DNA of 62,970 nt from Candidatus Rifleibacteriota bacterium (GCA_015233565.1 JADFXM010000044.1:1-62970); one strand, 5' to 3'; counted from the first letter of the stretch, positions 53,570 to 62,644 are shown. The notes: generated by a model not told the origin, from the letters alone. Program-made: numbers and translations.

Positions 53570-54460
53570 ATGATACAAATTAAGGCCCTCAGTCCGAAAG
53601 TTCAAGTCATTCTTGCAGGAACAAGTATTGGCCTTGTCAAGATTGATGAGAATCGCGTTGTCCTTATCGACAGTGGGTTTGATCGACGAACTGGGAGGCG
53701 TATTCTCGAATTGATCGGCAATTACGGATATAAAGTCGAAGCCATTTTGAATACACACGCTCATGCTGATCATGTAGGCGGGAATGCAGTAATCCAAGAA
53801 AGTACCGGATGCAAAATATTCGCATCAACCAATGAAGCTCCAGCCATAGGAAATCCTCTTATGCAAGCGATTGCTCTTTTTGGGGGGGCACCTTTTCCTG
53901 AACTGCTAAATCCATTTATTATTGCTGAGCCAAGCAAAGCTGAAATATTTGACGCAAAACAAATTAAATTCGGGGAAACTGAGATTGAAATAATTGACCT
54001 CCCAGGACATTCAATCGGACAAAAGGGCTTTCTCGTTGATGGAGTCGCGTTTCTTGCAGATACTCTCTTTTCCGCACAGGTAATCAATAAACACAGGTTA
54101 ATATATCTTTTCGACCCCATAGCTCACATAGAAACTTGCAAACGTCTTCGAAACCTTAAAGCGGATTGGTATGTCGGAGGACATTTTTCTCCCATCAACA
54201 ACATTAACGGACTGATTGCCGAAAACCTGGGACATACTGAAGCTGCGATAAATTTTCTCAAAGGGCTTCTTGCAATACCACAATCTTTTGACAGACTTCT
54301 GAAAAGTTTTCTGACACACTTTTCAGTTAAAAAGGGTGGATGGGAACATTTTTTATATAGAGCTACTTTAAACGCTTACCTTTCTGCATTGAAAAGATCA
54401 GGAGGTGCCGATTTCAGAGTAATGGATAACCTTCTGGTTTGGTATGCAGTCTCCAATTAA
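53570..54460 (+). CDS. Metallo-beta-lactamase-fold hydrolase
   Basis: A 296-residue protein of the MBL superfamily. The zinc motif HAHADH occurs in LNTHAHADHVGGN, with the later ligands in DLPGHSIGQKGFLVDGVAFLADTLFS and YVGGHFSP. The fold is used by glyoxalase II, sulfur dioxygenases, lactonases and many hydrolases; the C-terminal ~90 residues, helical, are not diagnostic. Substrate unknown. Cytoplasmic, no signal peptide. No good ribosome-binding site is seen; 115 bp separate it from the RibK-like gene. Confidence 0.8.
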   Translation: MIQIKALSPKVQVILAGTSIGLVKIDENRVVLIDSGFDRRTGRRILELIGNYGYKVEAILNTHAHADHVGGNAVIQESTGCKIFASTNEAPAIGNPLMQAIALFGGAPFPELLNPFIIAEPSKAEIFDAKQIKFGETEIEIIDLPGHSIGQKGFLVDGVAFLADTLFSAQVINKHRLIYLFDPIAHIETCKRLRNLKADWYVGGHFSPINNINGLIAENLGHTEAAINFLKGLLAIPQSFDRLLKSFLTHFSVKKGGWEHFLYRATLNAYLSALKRSGGADFRVMDNLLVWYAVSN

Positions 54461-54604
54461 GGTGACTTTTATTGTAGCTTCGTGCTTTTTTTCCAAAATG
54501 TTATATTCCTATTCGGGGAAAACTTTGAGTAGTTTTTCAAGTGAAAATTCGCTTCCAATAAAGTTTTCAGGAAGCGTGTAAATTGCAATCGAAATAGTGA
54601 GTTG

Positions 54605-55033
54605 ATGATGAACGGTTTACAGGGAAATTTGAAATTTGGAATTATTTTCGGTTTACTGTTATTTTCCTGTTCGAAAAGTTTTCCTGAAGAACACAAAGTT
54701 GTACTTTCAACAGAAAAGTTATTTCAAACAGAATTCAGGCCATCTTATTTTGATTCCTTTTCCCCTTCAGATCATCTAAAAATATATAAATTCGAAAGCG
54801 GGAGTTCTTTTTTATTGGAAAAAACCAAATCGGTAGTTCAGGAAATTAATGATTCCCAGGAAAATTCAGATGAACTCTCGACAGGAACTTCTTTCCTCTC
54901 TCAATCAGAAATGATGAAACTGCAGGAACAGTTGTTAAAAGAAGCGATTGAAGGTAACCAGGCCAGTAAATCCGTAAGTTTGGCAAGTCAACCGGCATGT
55001 ATTGCTACACCCACAAAAAATCAAAATAACTGA
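54605..55033 (+). CDS. Small lipoprotein, unknown function
   Basis: A 142-residue protein with a lipobox LLFSC near residue 22 after a hydrophobic stretch (FGIIFGLLLFSC), so probably a lipoprotein. The mature part is short, Ser/Glu-rich and low in recognised structure; a Gln/Glu helix (MMKLQEQLLKEAIEG) is near the end. Starts at TTG 54602, ATG 54605 and ATG 54608 are all in frame; the first ATG is used here. It is convergent with the HD-GYP regulator, nine bases apart. Confidence 0.5.
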   Translation: MMNGLQGNLKFGIIFGLLLFSCSKSFPEEHKVVLSTEKLFQTEFRPSYFDSFSPSDHLKIYKFESGSSFLLEKTKSVVQEINDSQENSDELSTGTSFLSQSEMMKLQEQLLKEAIEGNQASKSVSLASQPACIATPTKNQNN

Positions 55034-55042
55034 TTTGCCACA

Positions 55043-56158
55043 TCAAGCTTCACCTTTAGTGTCATATGACAACTCATCAGCAATTTTTTTGAATTCCAGG
55101 TGAATCTCCTTGAATACTTCTATCATGCCAGGATCAAAGTGCTTTCCGGAAGCTTCAGAAATAATTTTAACGGCGACCTCATGAGAAAAAGGAGCTTTGT
55201 AACATCTTCGACTCACAAGTGCGTCATAAACATCTGCAATTGCCATCAAACGTCCTGAAATCGGTATGTCATTTTCTTTTAACCCACGAGGGTAACCGGT
55301 TCCATCCCACTTTTCCTGGTGAGTATGTGCTATTTCCCGTGCGAATCGAAGAAACGAGGACGATCGATTCGGACCAAACAATTTTTCCGCTTTCTCGATT
55401 GCCTCCGCACCAAGATTCGTATGTTTCTTCATTTCCTCAAATTCTTCAGGAGTCAATTTTCCCGGCTTTAATAGAACCCGGTCAGGAATTCCGACTTTTC
55501 CTATGTCGTGAAGTGCCGCAGATTTGTACAACAACTCAATGGTTTCTGAAGTGAGATAAGAAGTAAATTCCGGACGCTTCGCACAATATTCGGCAAGGAT
55601 TTTTACATATCTCTGGGTACGGATAATGTGGTCTCCTGTATCGTTGTCACGCGTTTCAGCCAAGGCTGCCAAGCTCTGTATCGTAACCTCCTGGGTTAGA
55701 GAAAGTTCGGCAGTACGCTCCCGGACTTTTATCTCAAGCATTTGATTGCTCTTTTCGATTTCTTCACGGGCCAATTTCAGCTCTACATGCGCTCTGACTC
55801 TTGCCAAAACGATTTCCGGAACGACCGGCTTGGTTAGATAGTCCACTGCTCCAACGCTGAATCCATAAGTCTCATCGAAAACCTGATCTTTTGCTGTCAC
55901 AAATATTACTGGAATCTTCCGAGTCATTTCTTCTGATTTCAAACGCCGACACACCTCATATCCATCCATTCCCGGCATCATCACATCAAGTAGGATTAAA
56001 TCGGGTTTTTCGCTTCCTGCAACAATCTTGAGAGCCTTTTCCCCACTCACAGCAACTTTTATTCGGAATTCGGATCCAAGTATGCCACGCAGGACATCAA
56101 TATTCTCCGGAGTATCGTCAACAATCAGCATTAATGGCTTTTTTTCAGATTCTGCCAT
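55043..56158 (-). CDS. HD-GYP response regulator (c-di-GMP phosphodiesterase)
   Basis: A 371-residue two-domain protein: receiver (residues ~8-125) with phospho-acceptor Asp58 (LILLDVMMPGMDG) and Lys107 region (VDYLTKPV), a coiled-coil linker (EEIEKSNQMLEIKVRERTAEL), then an HD-GYP domain. HD is in AALHDIGKVGIPD and the GYP motif in EKWDGTGYPRG, with ADVYDALVSRR following; these are the metal and c-di-GMP-binding sites. The RpfG-type arrangement degrades cyclic-di-GMP, affecting motility or biofilm, when phosphorylated by a kinase; the kinases at 44408 or 46929 are candidates. Monocistronic. Confidence 0.9.
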   Translation of the reverse strand: MAESEKKPLMLIVDDTPENIDVLRGILGSEFRIKVAVSGEKALKIVAGSEKPDLILLDVMMPGMDGYEVCRRLKSEEMTRKIPVIFVTAKDQVFDETYGFSVGAVDYLTKPVVPEIVLARVRAHVELKLAREEIEKSNQMLEIKVRERTAELSLTQEVTIQSLAALAETRDNDTGDHIIRTQRYVKILAEYCAKRPEFTSYLTSETIELLYKSAALHDIGKVGIPDRVLLKPGKLTPEEFEEMKKHTNLGAEAIEKAEKLFGPNRSSSFLRFAREIAHTHQEKWDGTGYPRGLKENDIPISGRLMAIADVYDALVSRRCYKAPFSHEVAVKIISEASGKHFDPGMIEVFKEIHLEFKKIADELSYDTKGEA

Positions 56159-56422
56159 CTCTTTGTCCTTTTAATCTTGACCAAGTTAATCTTGAAACCA
56201 AGGAAATTCTATAACCATCCATTTAAAAAAGTATAAACACTTGCCGAAAATTTATTTGAATGCAAAATTATATCACCTATATCTTTCAAGTGCACAAATT
56301 TTATTGGAAAAAGCAGGATGAACGAACTAATTGAAATTAGTATAACAAATAGTTTGAGTGAACCAAAAGGGCCTACCATCAAAGAAGGTTTTGCGGTTTT
56401 TGTCAAAATTTTGTAACGAGGA

Positions 56423-58234
56423 ATGAACACTTTGAAATTAAATGAAAAAATTCTCCTTCTTCTATTGATTGGAGGAGTTTACTTTCTTTCGATTAGTGGC
56501 AGACAAACCTCTCCTGACGAGGAAGATCTGTACCGTTCAACATATCGTTTTTCCACTGATTTTTCGTTGGTGTCAAAACAGATGAGCACTGTTCCAACCG
56601 GTTATTTCCTAATTCACGGAAATGATGGCCGCAACTATTCAATTTTTGGACCTGGTCTGCTACCACTTCACTTTCCATTGGTTTTTGCCGGACTAAAATC
56701 GTTCGGGACTAATTTTTGCAACCTAAGAAACGATCGGGAACAACCTTTTGGAGAAGCAGAATACCCAAATTGTGAAGCCAGATTCTGGTTTTCCTTTGCC
56801 GGGCCGATAGCAGGAGTACTGATTTCATTATTTATGTTGAGATTGTGTGGCATATTCGGACTTAGTCGTGGTTGGACTCTATTAGCTGTCCTGTCAGTCG
56901 GCCTCTGCACCCCGATTTGGGCTTATACAAAAACAGCATTTCGCGACCTTCCTCTGACGGCTTTTATACTTGCAGGAATCTGCGAAACAATAGTCGCACA
57001 CAGGAAGAAATCAAAGTACCGAAGCCTTCTTGCCGGCATTTTTTTCGGATTAGCCTACTCCGCAAAAGAACAGGCAGGATTTCATTTTCTGATTGCCCTG
57101 TTTTTTTTAGTGCGAGTCTCCGGGTTCAGTGGAATAATTGCAGCGATTCTGGGTTTCTTTGCAGCTTCCCTGCCACTTCAGGCATTCAAAATTTTCTTAT
57201 TGGGGGGAATTTTTAAACCTTTGGGAGGGGATTTTTCAGAACTCCTGATAACCCCTTTTCTGGAAGGGATCTCAGGCTTGCTTTTATCCCCAGGAAAAGG
57301 AATAATAGCCTATTCCCCATTTCTGCTTTTCGCCTATCCCGGAATAAAAAAAATGCTCAACAGAAATCGTGAGGAAACCTGGTTCTTGCTTTCCAATCTC
57401 GTTATCCTTTTTTGCATTTCTTCGATCTTCATGCATTGGCACGGAGGATTATGCTGGGGACCAAGACTAGTTCTGCCGGCATTTCCAATTCTGGTTTTTT
57501 TTGCGATTCTCAGCCTGAGCGATAAGCAATTCTCAGAAAATAAGATGTCAAATTTGCATCAGGGCATTTCTTCAACGCGAAAAGGTAAAAAGAACGAATC
57601 TTCTATAGCCAATCTTCAAGACGATTGCAGCAATACCCGAGAATTGATCCCGCATGGCAAGCAAATTTTTCAGATTTTTCGGGAATCTGAAAAGCACTCA
57701 ACCGGGGAAAATAACAGGCATTTTGATAAAGCCGAAACCCAAGGCGATAAGAATACTCTTGAAAGAAAAACAAAGTTTGGGAACTTATTCGCAGGGGAAT
57801 CTTTCGCCAGATTGATTTTCTTTGTCGGCCTTATTTGGGGACTAATGGTAAATTTTGCGGGATTGTCACTCGATTGGCATTTGTACCACGTTCTTCAGGA
57901 ATACCGATACCAAACACTTCTGGGAGGAACTGAGTTCAGTTTCTTCGACAAAGTGGCCTGGTCATTTGATGATGGGATGATAGCAACCGGATTAAAAAGC
58001 ACGGGACTATTTTCGGAGACTCTTCCACCGAGCGAATTAGCGGGAACTCCTGCAGAGAAAGCCTGGCCCATACTTTTTCATTCGCGCGAAAACCTGGCTT
58101 TATTAGCTTTGAAATCTGGAAAAGCAAAACCTATCATCTTTTTTGGGATTTTCGTAATAATCGTTGTTCTGAGTTTAACAGGCTTGTTGCTTCAATTTCG
58201 AAGAATTCCCACGGGAAGTCCTTCCCAATCGTGA
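56423..58234 (+). CDS. PMT-like membrane glycosyltransferase
   Basis: A 603-residue polytopic protein resembling the GT39/GT83 (PMT/ArnT) superfamily, which transfers sugars from lipid carriers. The first extracytoplasmic loop begins SGRQTSPDEEDLYRSTYRF, with an acidic pair typical of the catalytic site. About ten hydrophobic segments are visible; MHWHGGLCWGPRLVLPAFPI is a conserved-looking loop. Unusual is a hydrophilic insert of ~85 residues (about 370-455) rich in Ser, Asn, Lys and Glu between two membrane segments. Its 3' end overlaps the convergent ABC ATPase gene by 43 bp. Sugar and acceptor cannot be told. Confidence 0.65.
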   Translation: MNTLKLNEKILLLLLIGGVYFLSISGRQTSPDEEDLYRSTYRFSTDFSLVSKQMSTVPTGYFLIHGNDGRNYSIFGPGLLPLHFPLVFAGLKSFGTNFCNLRNDREQPFGEAEYPNCEARFWFSFAGPIAGVLISLFMLRLCGIFGLSRGWTLLAVLSVGLCTPIWAYTKTAFRDLPLTAFILAGICETIVAHRKKSKYRSLLAGIFFGLAYSAKEQAGFHFLIALFFLVRVSGFSGIIAAILGFFAASLPLQAFKIFLLGGIFKPLGGDFSELLITPFLEGISGLLLSPGKGIIAYSPFLLFAYPGIKKMLNRNREETWFLLSNLVILFCISSIFMHWHGGLCWGPRLVLPAFPILVFFAILSLSDKQFSENKMSNLHQGISSTRKGKKNESSIANLQDDCSNTRELIPHGKQIFQIFRESEKHSTGENNRHFDKAETQGDKNTLERKTKFGNLFAGESFARLIFFVGLIWGLMVNFAGLSLDWHLYHVLQEYRYQTLLGGTEFSFFDKVAWSFDDGMIATGLKSTGLFSETLPPSELAGTPAEKAWPILFHSRENLALLALKSGKAKPIIFFGIFVIIVVLSLTGLLLQFRRIPTGSPSQS

Positions 58235-58968
58235 AGACTATAAACACCTTTTCCATAGACTTGATCAAGGTTTTCTTCACTCAAAACCTTGTTTGGTGAA
58301 GCATCTGCCACGATACATCCATTGTGCAGGAAAATTACCCTATCAAAAAACCTTGCCAGATTAATATCATGCAGTACGGCCAAAACTCCTACCCCGCAAT
58401 TTTTTGAGAGGTTCCTTACCATCCCGATTACATCACGCTGATGTCTGGGATCAAGGTGCGAAGTGGGTTCATCTAAAAGAAGATACTTCGGTTGAGAAAC
58501 AAGAGCAATTCCAAGAACGACCCTTTGTTTTTCTCCCAGACTCAACTTTTGATAGGATCGGTTCAGGAGTTTCCCAAGCCCAAGATTTTCACTGACTTCC
58601 TGGACTATACGTTCATCATCGGAGGAGAAGTTTCCCCAAAACCCCAAATGGGGACTTCTTCCCAGTCTTATCATTTCAATAACGGACATCGAAAAAAAAG
58701 GAACATCCATAAGTTCGACGAGGGAAACCAATTTAGCAAGAAATGGAGGTGAAAGAGAATCAATATCTTTCCCGTCCCATTTTATCAGACCGGAAATTTT
58801 TGGGAGGAAGCCGGTTAACAAGCGCAAAAGAGTAGTTTTTCCTCCGCCATTGCTTCCCAGAAGGGCAACGCATTCTCTTGGTTTCAATTCGAAACTGACA
58901 TTTTGAAGCAATAACTGGTCGGAAAAACCAAATTTTAATTCCCTGACTAAAAGGCCTTCTTCAAACAT
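58192..58968 (-). CDS. Orphan ABC transporter ATP-binding protein (FepC-like)
   Basis: A 258-residue ATPase of the iron-siderophore/B12 import type. Walker A is LLGSNGGGKTTLLRLL (about residue 37), the signature is LSLGEKQRVVLGIAL, Walker B YLLLDEPTSHLD, and the switch His lies in AVLHDINLARFFDRV. It would power a FecCD-like permease, but no permease or binding protein is in the window, so it must pair with components elsewhere, or be a remnant. It is transcribed on the minus strand with its end inside the 3' end of the glycosyltransferase gene. Confidence 0.82.
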   Translation of the reverse strand: MFEEGLLVRELKFGFSDQLLLQNVSFELKPRECVALLGSNGGGKTTLLRLLTGFLPKISGLIKWDGKDIDSLSPPFLAKLVSLVELMDVPFFSMSVIEMIRLGRSPHLGFWGNFSSDDERIVQEVSENLGLGKLLNRSYQKLSLGEKQRVVLGIALVSQPKYLLLDEPTSHLDPRHQRDVIGMVRNLSKNCGVGVLAVLHDINLARFFDRVIFLHNGCIVADASPNKVLSEENLDQVYGKGVYSLHDWEGLPVGILRN

Positions 58969-58983
58969 TCTCTAAAGAAACCG

Positions 58984-59013
58984 AAAGCCCTTCAGACATC
59001 TGTGAAGGGCTTT
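58984..59013 (-). terminator. Hairpin terminator between minus-strand genes
   Basis: AAAGCCCTTCA (58984-58994) pairs with TGAAGGGCTTT (59003-59013) around eight bases. On the minus strand it follows the end of the DUF4870-like gene (59025); the downstream tail is T-rich but broken (TTTCGGTTTCTTT). Confidence 0.5.
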
Positions 59014-59024
59014 GGCCAGCCATT

Positions 59025-59357
59025 TCAACTTTCGGAGGTTTTCTCAGCGTAATCTCCGACTATCGGAAGCTTAAATTTCTCTCCCTGAAAAGCTTTTAAC
59101 ATAAGGAAAATCCAGAGGAAAAGGCTTCCCAGAGCAAGAGGGAAGAGCATTATCCAACCAATGATAGGGATAAAATTCAATATTATTGATAGTATTATCA
59201 AAAGAATTGAGATTATTATAGATTGCATGGCATGAAATTTAACAAACTTGTTTTCCTTCTCAAGGGCAAAAATCAATCCTCCGCTGATAAAAAAAACAAA
59301 ATAACTTGTCAAAGCTTCTATGTTTTCAGGTAGTCCAAGCGAGGTCTTGTTTGCCAT
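59025..59357 (-). CDS. DUF4870/Tic20-like membrane protein
   Basis: A 110-residue protein with three to four hydrophobic segments (ALTSYFVFFISGGLIFALE, AMQSIIISILLIILSIILNF, GWIMLFPLALGSLFLWIFLML), ending in a conserved-looking FQGEKFKLPIVGDYAEK. The pattern and last motif match DUF4870 (Tic20-like) proteins, abundant small membrane proteins of uncertain role. Well placed between a terminator and a divergent promoter. Followed on the minus strand by the hairpin at 58984. Confidence 0.75.
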   Translation of the reverse strand: MANKTSLGLPENIEALTSYFVFFISGGLIFALEKENKFVKFHAMQSIIISILLIILSIILNFIPIIGWIMLFPLALGSLFLWIFLMLKAFQGEKFKLPIVGDYAEKTSES

Positions 59358-59433
59358 TCTTTTCTCCCGATAGTTTTCCCAAAAAACCGATTTTATGATA
59401 GATTATCCATAAATCAATTTCAAGAGGAAAAAG

Positions 59434-60039
59434 ATGAAAAAATATATTTTTCCTGTTATTGGCCTTTTTTTGCTAATTACGATTCGGTCAGTAGTTGCAG
59501 GCCTTCCTTCCGCTGCGAAAGACATTCAATCAGGTGATTATCCTTCTGCAATAAGGGAATTAACGCACTGGGCAATGTCATCCGATGACACAAATAATCA
59601 CAAAGCTGCATGTGCTCTGGGAGACCTATATCTGGAAGGAAAAGGAACAACCAAAAACTATGATGAAGCCTGGAAATGGTATTCACTAGCTTCCAGCCTG
59701 GGAAATGCCAGAGCGAAAAGCATGTTAGGCTTAATGTGCGCACAAGGCCTGGGCAGACCCCAGGATATGCAAAAAGCTGAAGAATATTGGAAAACAGCAG
59801 CAGAATTTGGAGAGACCAGTGCACAAATCAACCTTGCTGTTTTATATGCCGGAGAAAAGAGTATTATTGAAAAGCAGGTTGAAGCACTAACCTGGGCTAT
59901 TATTGCTTCACGCGACGGATCCGATGAAAAACTGGTCGATGAGGCATTTAGAATCTCCGAAAAGCTGACACTAAAACTTTCGAAAGAAAAGTGCCTGGAA
60001 GCGAAGGAAAAAGCAAAAAATTTTATAAAGAAAGATTGA
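59434..60039 (+). CDS. Secreted Sel1-repeat protein
   Basis: A 201-residue exported protein. Signal peptide KKYIFPVIGLFLLITIRSVVA leads to Sel1-type repeats: AACALGDLYLEGKGTTKNYDEAWKWYSLASSLGN and AKSMLGLMCAQGLGRPQDMQKAEEYWKTAAEFGE, then a third, divergent AQINLAVLYAGEKSIIEKQVEALTWAIIAS (described by motif; each about 35 residues). Such solenoids bind proteins, often in envelope regulation. An AAGAGG site precedes the start. The family B repeat copy 5 lies 47 bp downstream. Confidence 0.75.
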   Translation: MKKYIFPVIGLFLLITIRSVVAGLPSAAKDIQSGDYPSAIRELTHWAMSSDDTNNHKAACALGDLYLEGKGTTKNYDEAWKWYSLASSLGNARAKSMLGLMCAQGLGRPQDMQKAEEYWKTAAEFGETSAQINLAVLYAGEKSIIEKQVEALTWAIIASRDGSDEKLVDEAFRISEKLTLKLSKEKCLEAKEKAKNFIKKD

Positions 60040-60586
60040 TTTTAGATTATTTCGACAAACTGAACGAAAGTGCTTCTCCTCCAAAGAGATTGTCGGAAAA
60101 GTCCGGTACATTGAATTCGGTGCAAAGTGACATTGATTTGATGCGCGAAAGCGGAGCGAAAAAACGGGCTGGTACATGAAATTATCCATTTTTAGGGGTT
60201 TTCCGACAGTCTGAAAGCCAGCGAAAAACAGTTGGAAGTTTACCGCGGATCATAAAAAAACCATGTTGAATTCGAGATTCAGACCTCTTGATGCATATAT
60301 GACGGAAGTTCCACGAAAAAACTCAAGAAAAAATGCCTCGGGTTCATCTCCCAATCAGTGTCAAAGAACAGCAACAAAAAAAAACAAAATAGTTTTTCCA
60401 ATTTTTTCTGGGGAAAAGAAATCCACTAAATCTGCCGACCAGGGCAACACTAAGTAAAAAACGAAGGAAATAAGAGAAAAACAGAGAGAACGCATGAATA
60501 ATTGAAATAATTGAGCTAAGATTTATCTAAGCAATGTCGATAGTAATGATAGATGAGGAAAAAACTTTTTTTATCAGGAGGGAAAC
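60040..60586. other. Intergenic region with family B repeat
   Basis: 547 bp. Contains family B copy 5 (60087-60212). A 64-codon frame at 60263-60457 is low-complexity without ribosome-binding site and is not considered a gene. Confidence 0.5.
60087..60212 (+). repeat. Family B MITE-like repeat, copy 5
   Basis: 126 bp, AGATTGTCGGAAAAGT to TTTTCCGACAGTCT, the same length as the other complete copies. Flanks CCAAAG and GAAAGC do not match, so its target duplication is lost or the insertion was rearranged. Confidence 0.8.
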
Positions 60587-61690
60587 ATGGACGTTAAGCC
60601 TCTTCCCCAAACACCGGATCAGGGAAGTAAAATTTCCGGTTTCGATTTCACTTCACTTGAGCAATTCAGGCAACTGGAGCTTCAGGGGGGAATGGACACA
60701 TCTTCAAAAGATCCATTAAATAATTCAGATAGTTATGAAAAAACTCCTGCGGCAACTCAACCATCCTCAGTGGATAACACAACTGGGAAAAGTGGATTGA
60801 AGATCTCATATCAATTTGACATGTTCTACGAATTATCCCAGCAAGTATCTGCCAAAATGGGGAAAAGTGCTGGAAACAAATTCACCGAACTAGGGGCGAG
60901 TGTTGCGGAAAAATTTCAGGAGAATTTCTCTTTACAGATCGATGGAGTCGGATCATTCATGAATGGTACAAAATCCTCGCTTGATATTTCTCCTGATACC
61001 ACAAATGCTTTTTTTGACGCTGTCCAGGGCTTGACCAAAGCCTCTCCAGATGCGCTCCAGGATTTTTTCAAGAAGTCAGATTCCTTTTTTGGTGAGCTGA
61101 AACAGAAATTTGGTGAAGCCGGTGGCGCTTTCGATCAAATCAAAACTTCAATGCAGGATCAGGCAAAAAACTTCCTTGAAAAAGTAGGAAAAATAAAAGA
61201 AGAAGCAACCCAGCAAAATGAAACCCAGACACCAGCAGCTCCGGCAACAACCGATCAACCGCAGGCAGTGCAAGAAGCATCCGCCGCTGATAATACCAAC
61301 CTTCAACAAACAGGTGGAATGATTAAACTTCTCTTTGGAAATAATAATGACGTTACTCAAAATGAGTACCAGGATTTTTTGAAGAAATTTGCTGAATATG
61401 CAAAGAAATTTCGTGATTCGATGATGAAAGGTTTTCTGACTTCCTCGAAGCCAGGTGACCAAAATGCTTCCAGTGATCAACCAACGGGAGGTATCTATTC
61501 CTTAGTCAACGCTAATGACAATACTCAATCTGTAGGACAGTCAGATTCAAATTCCCAGACGAACGACCAATCCAATAACAGTGCACAATTAGCGAATTCT
61601 GTAGCGGAAAGCCAAAAAATCAAATTCGATTTCAAATTCGAATCATCAGTCAGTATCCAACAAATGAGCCAATTTGATATTTCGGCGTAA
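60587..61690 (+). CDS. Ser/Gln/Asn-rich protein, possibly DUF5610-like
   Basis: A 367-residue protein with a strong AGGAGGG site. No signal peptide. Residues ~70-215 form a helical domain (LKISYQFDMFYELSQQVSAKMGKSAGNKFTELGASVAEKFQENFSL in sections), ending before a low-complexity Gln/Thr/Ala linker. A second helical segment (EYQDFLKKFAEYAKKFRDSMMKGFL, residues ~263-287) precedes an Asn/Ser/Gln-rich region, and the C-terminus (FDFKFESSVSIQQMSQFDISA) resembles the start of the first domain. Some likeness to DUF5610 proteins near flagellar genes is suspected but not verified. Monocistronic; an export or surface role is inference. Confidence 0.5.
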   Translation: MDVKPLPQTPDQGSKISGFDFTSLEQFRQLELQGGMDTSSKDPLNNSDSYEKTPAATQPSSVDNTTGKSGLKISYQFDMFYELSQQVSAKMGKSAGNKFTELGASVAEKFQENFSLQIDGVGSFMNGTKSSLDISPDTTNAFFDAVQGLTKASPDALQDFFKKSDSFFGELKQKFGEAGGAFDQIKTSMQDQAKNFLEKVGKIKEEATQQNETQTPAAPATTDQPQAVQEASAADNTNLQQTGGMIKLLFGNNNDVTQNEYQDFLKKFAEYAKKFRDSMMKGFLTSSKPGDQNASSDQPTGGIYSLVNANDNTQSVGQSDSNSQTNDQSNNSAQLANSVAESQKIKFDFKFESSVSIQQMSQFDISA

Positions 61691-61926
61691 AGCGCCGTCC
61701 AAAAATAACATGATCATTGCAAGAGTACACGTTTTTCCTCAGCGAGCTCTTTTGGAGGAGTAGATACAATACTTTTGCCGACAAAGGAAAAAGGCAAAAT
61801 CATCACTTTATTTCCATACGGCGCCTAAGTAAGTTCTTGCACTCGGGAATATTCTAAGTTTAAGAATCTTACCCCATGGAATTTTCCAAAACCTCTGCAA
61901 TAAAAAATCATGTCCTGTAATGGTAC

Positions 61927-62142
61927 ATTCAGAATTCTTGGTATCGATAGTTGGCATTTTCTCGGAAAAGGGCTTCAAAAGGTAGTTTTCTGATTTTTGG
62001 AATACTTTTCGGTTGGATTTTATCCTGAGACCAACTTACATAAAACTAAATCAGAAGATTCCTTCCAAAGCAAGTTGGCAATTCATTAATCGAAAAAATG
62101 GTATCAAATTTAAATCCCCGAGATTGGGATGTCTGACATTAG
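61927..62142 (+). repeat. Family C repeat, copy 2
   Basis: About 216 bp matching 35281-35495 over its length, in the same orientation, with small indels. Its end abuts the family B cluster. Confidence 0.75.
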
Positions 62143-62179
62143 AAAGTCTAATTTTCTGGTTTTTCATCAATCTCATTAG

Positions 62180-62306
62180 AAGTTGTCGAAAAATCGCGGT
62201 ACATTTTGTTCGATACAAGGCGGCTCGTTGTTGATACTAGAAAGCGGGGCGAAAAAAATGGGTGGGTACATTGAAAAATGAAAATCAGGGGATTATTCGA
62301 CAGACT
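62180..62306 (+). repeat. Family B repeat, copy 6 (stack member a)
   Basis: 127 bp, AAGTTGTCGAAAAATC to GATTATTCGACAGACT. Left flank CATTAG; right flank CGTTC runs into the next copy. Confidence 0.82.
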
Positions 62307-62311
62307 CGTTC

Positions 62312-62437
62312 AGACTGTCGGAAAACCCCTAAAATTGGATAATTCTATGTACCAACCCGTTTTTTCGCTCCGTTTTCGTGCATCAAATCAATGTCGTTTT
62401 GTACCGAATTCAATGTGCCAGACTTTTCCGACAGCCT
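62312..62437 (-). repeat. Family B repeat, copy 7 (stack member b)
   Basis: 126 bp in opposite orientation to its neighbours, AGACTGTCGGAAAACC to ACTTTTCCGACAGCCT. Separated from copy 6 by CGTTC and from copy 8 by CGTTAG. Confidence 0.82.
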
Positions 62438-62443
62438 CGTTAG

Positions 62444-62570
62444 AAGCTGTCGAATAACCTTGGTACATTTTGTTCGGTACAAAACGGCCCGCTGTTGATG
62501 CTAAAAAAACGAGGCGAAAATTCGAATAGGTACATAAAAGTATGAAAAATAGAGCATTTTTCGACAGTCT
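62444..62570 (+). repeat. Family B repeat, copy 8 (stack member c), with TSD
   Basis: 127 bp, AAGCTGTCGAATAACC to CATTTTTCGACAGTCT, flanked on both sides by CGTTAG (62438-62443 and 62571-62576). An internal TTTTGT-TCGGT-ACAAAA hairpin is clear in this copy. Confidence 0.88.
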
Positions 62571-62590
62571 CGTTAGCTCAGATTTCCTAG

Positions 62591-62619
62591 TTGCAAACTT
62601 TCTGAAAATACAGTATATT
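62591..62619 (+). promoter_or_regulatory. Promoter of the tRNA-Ala gene
   Basis: TTGCAA (62591-62596) and TATATT (62614-62619) are spaced by exactly 17 bases (4 of 6 and 5 of 6 matches to the sigma-70 consensus), 26 bases before the tRNA. Confidence 0.55.
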
Positions 62620-62644
62620 ATTAGATGTAGTTAAGACATAGCTT

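Larger units (their letters stand above)
61691..62644. other. 954-bp repeat cluster before the tRNA
   Basis: Contains family C copy 2 (61927-62142) and three family B copies in a row (62180-62306, 62312-62437, 62444-62570), then the tRNA promoter. The frame at 62013-62234 crosses two repeats and is not a gene. Confidence 0.7.

Noticed and set aside
60263..60457. 64-codon frame
   Set aside because: Lys/Asn/Ser-rich, no ribosome-binding site, no recognisable product.
62013..62234. 73-codon frame
   Set aside because: Crosses family C and family B repeats; no start signal.
62174..62576. Tandem family B copies as a CRISPR-like array
   Set aside because: Units are 126-127 bp in alternating orientation with hexamer spacing, and no cas genes are present.
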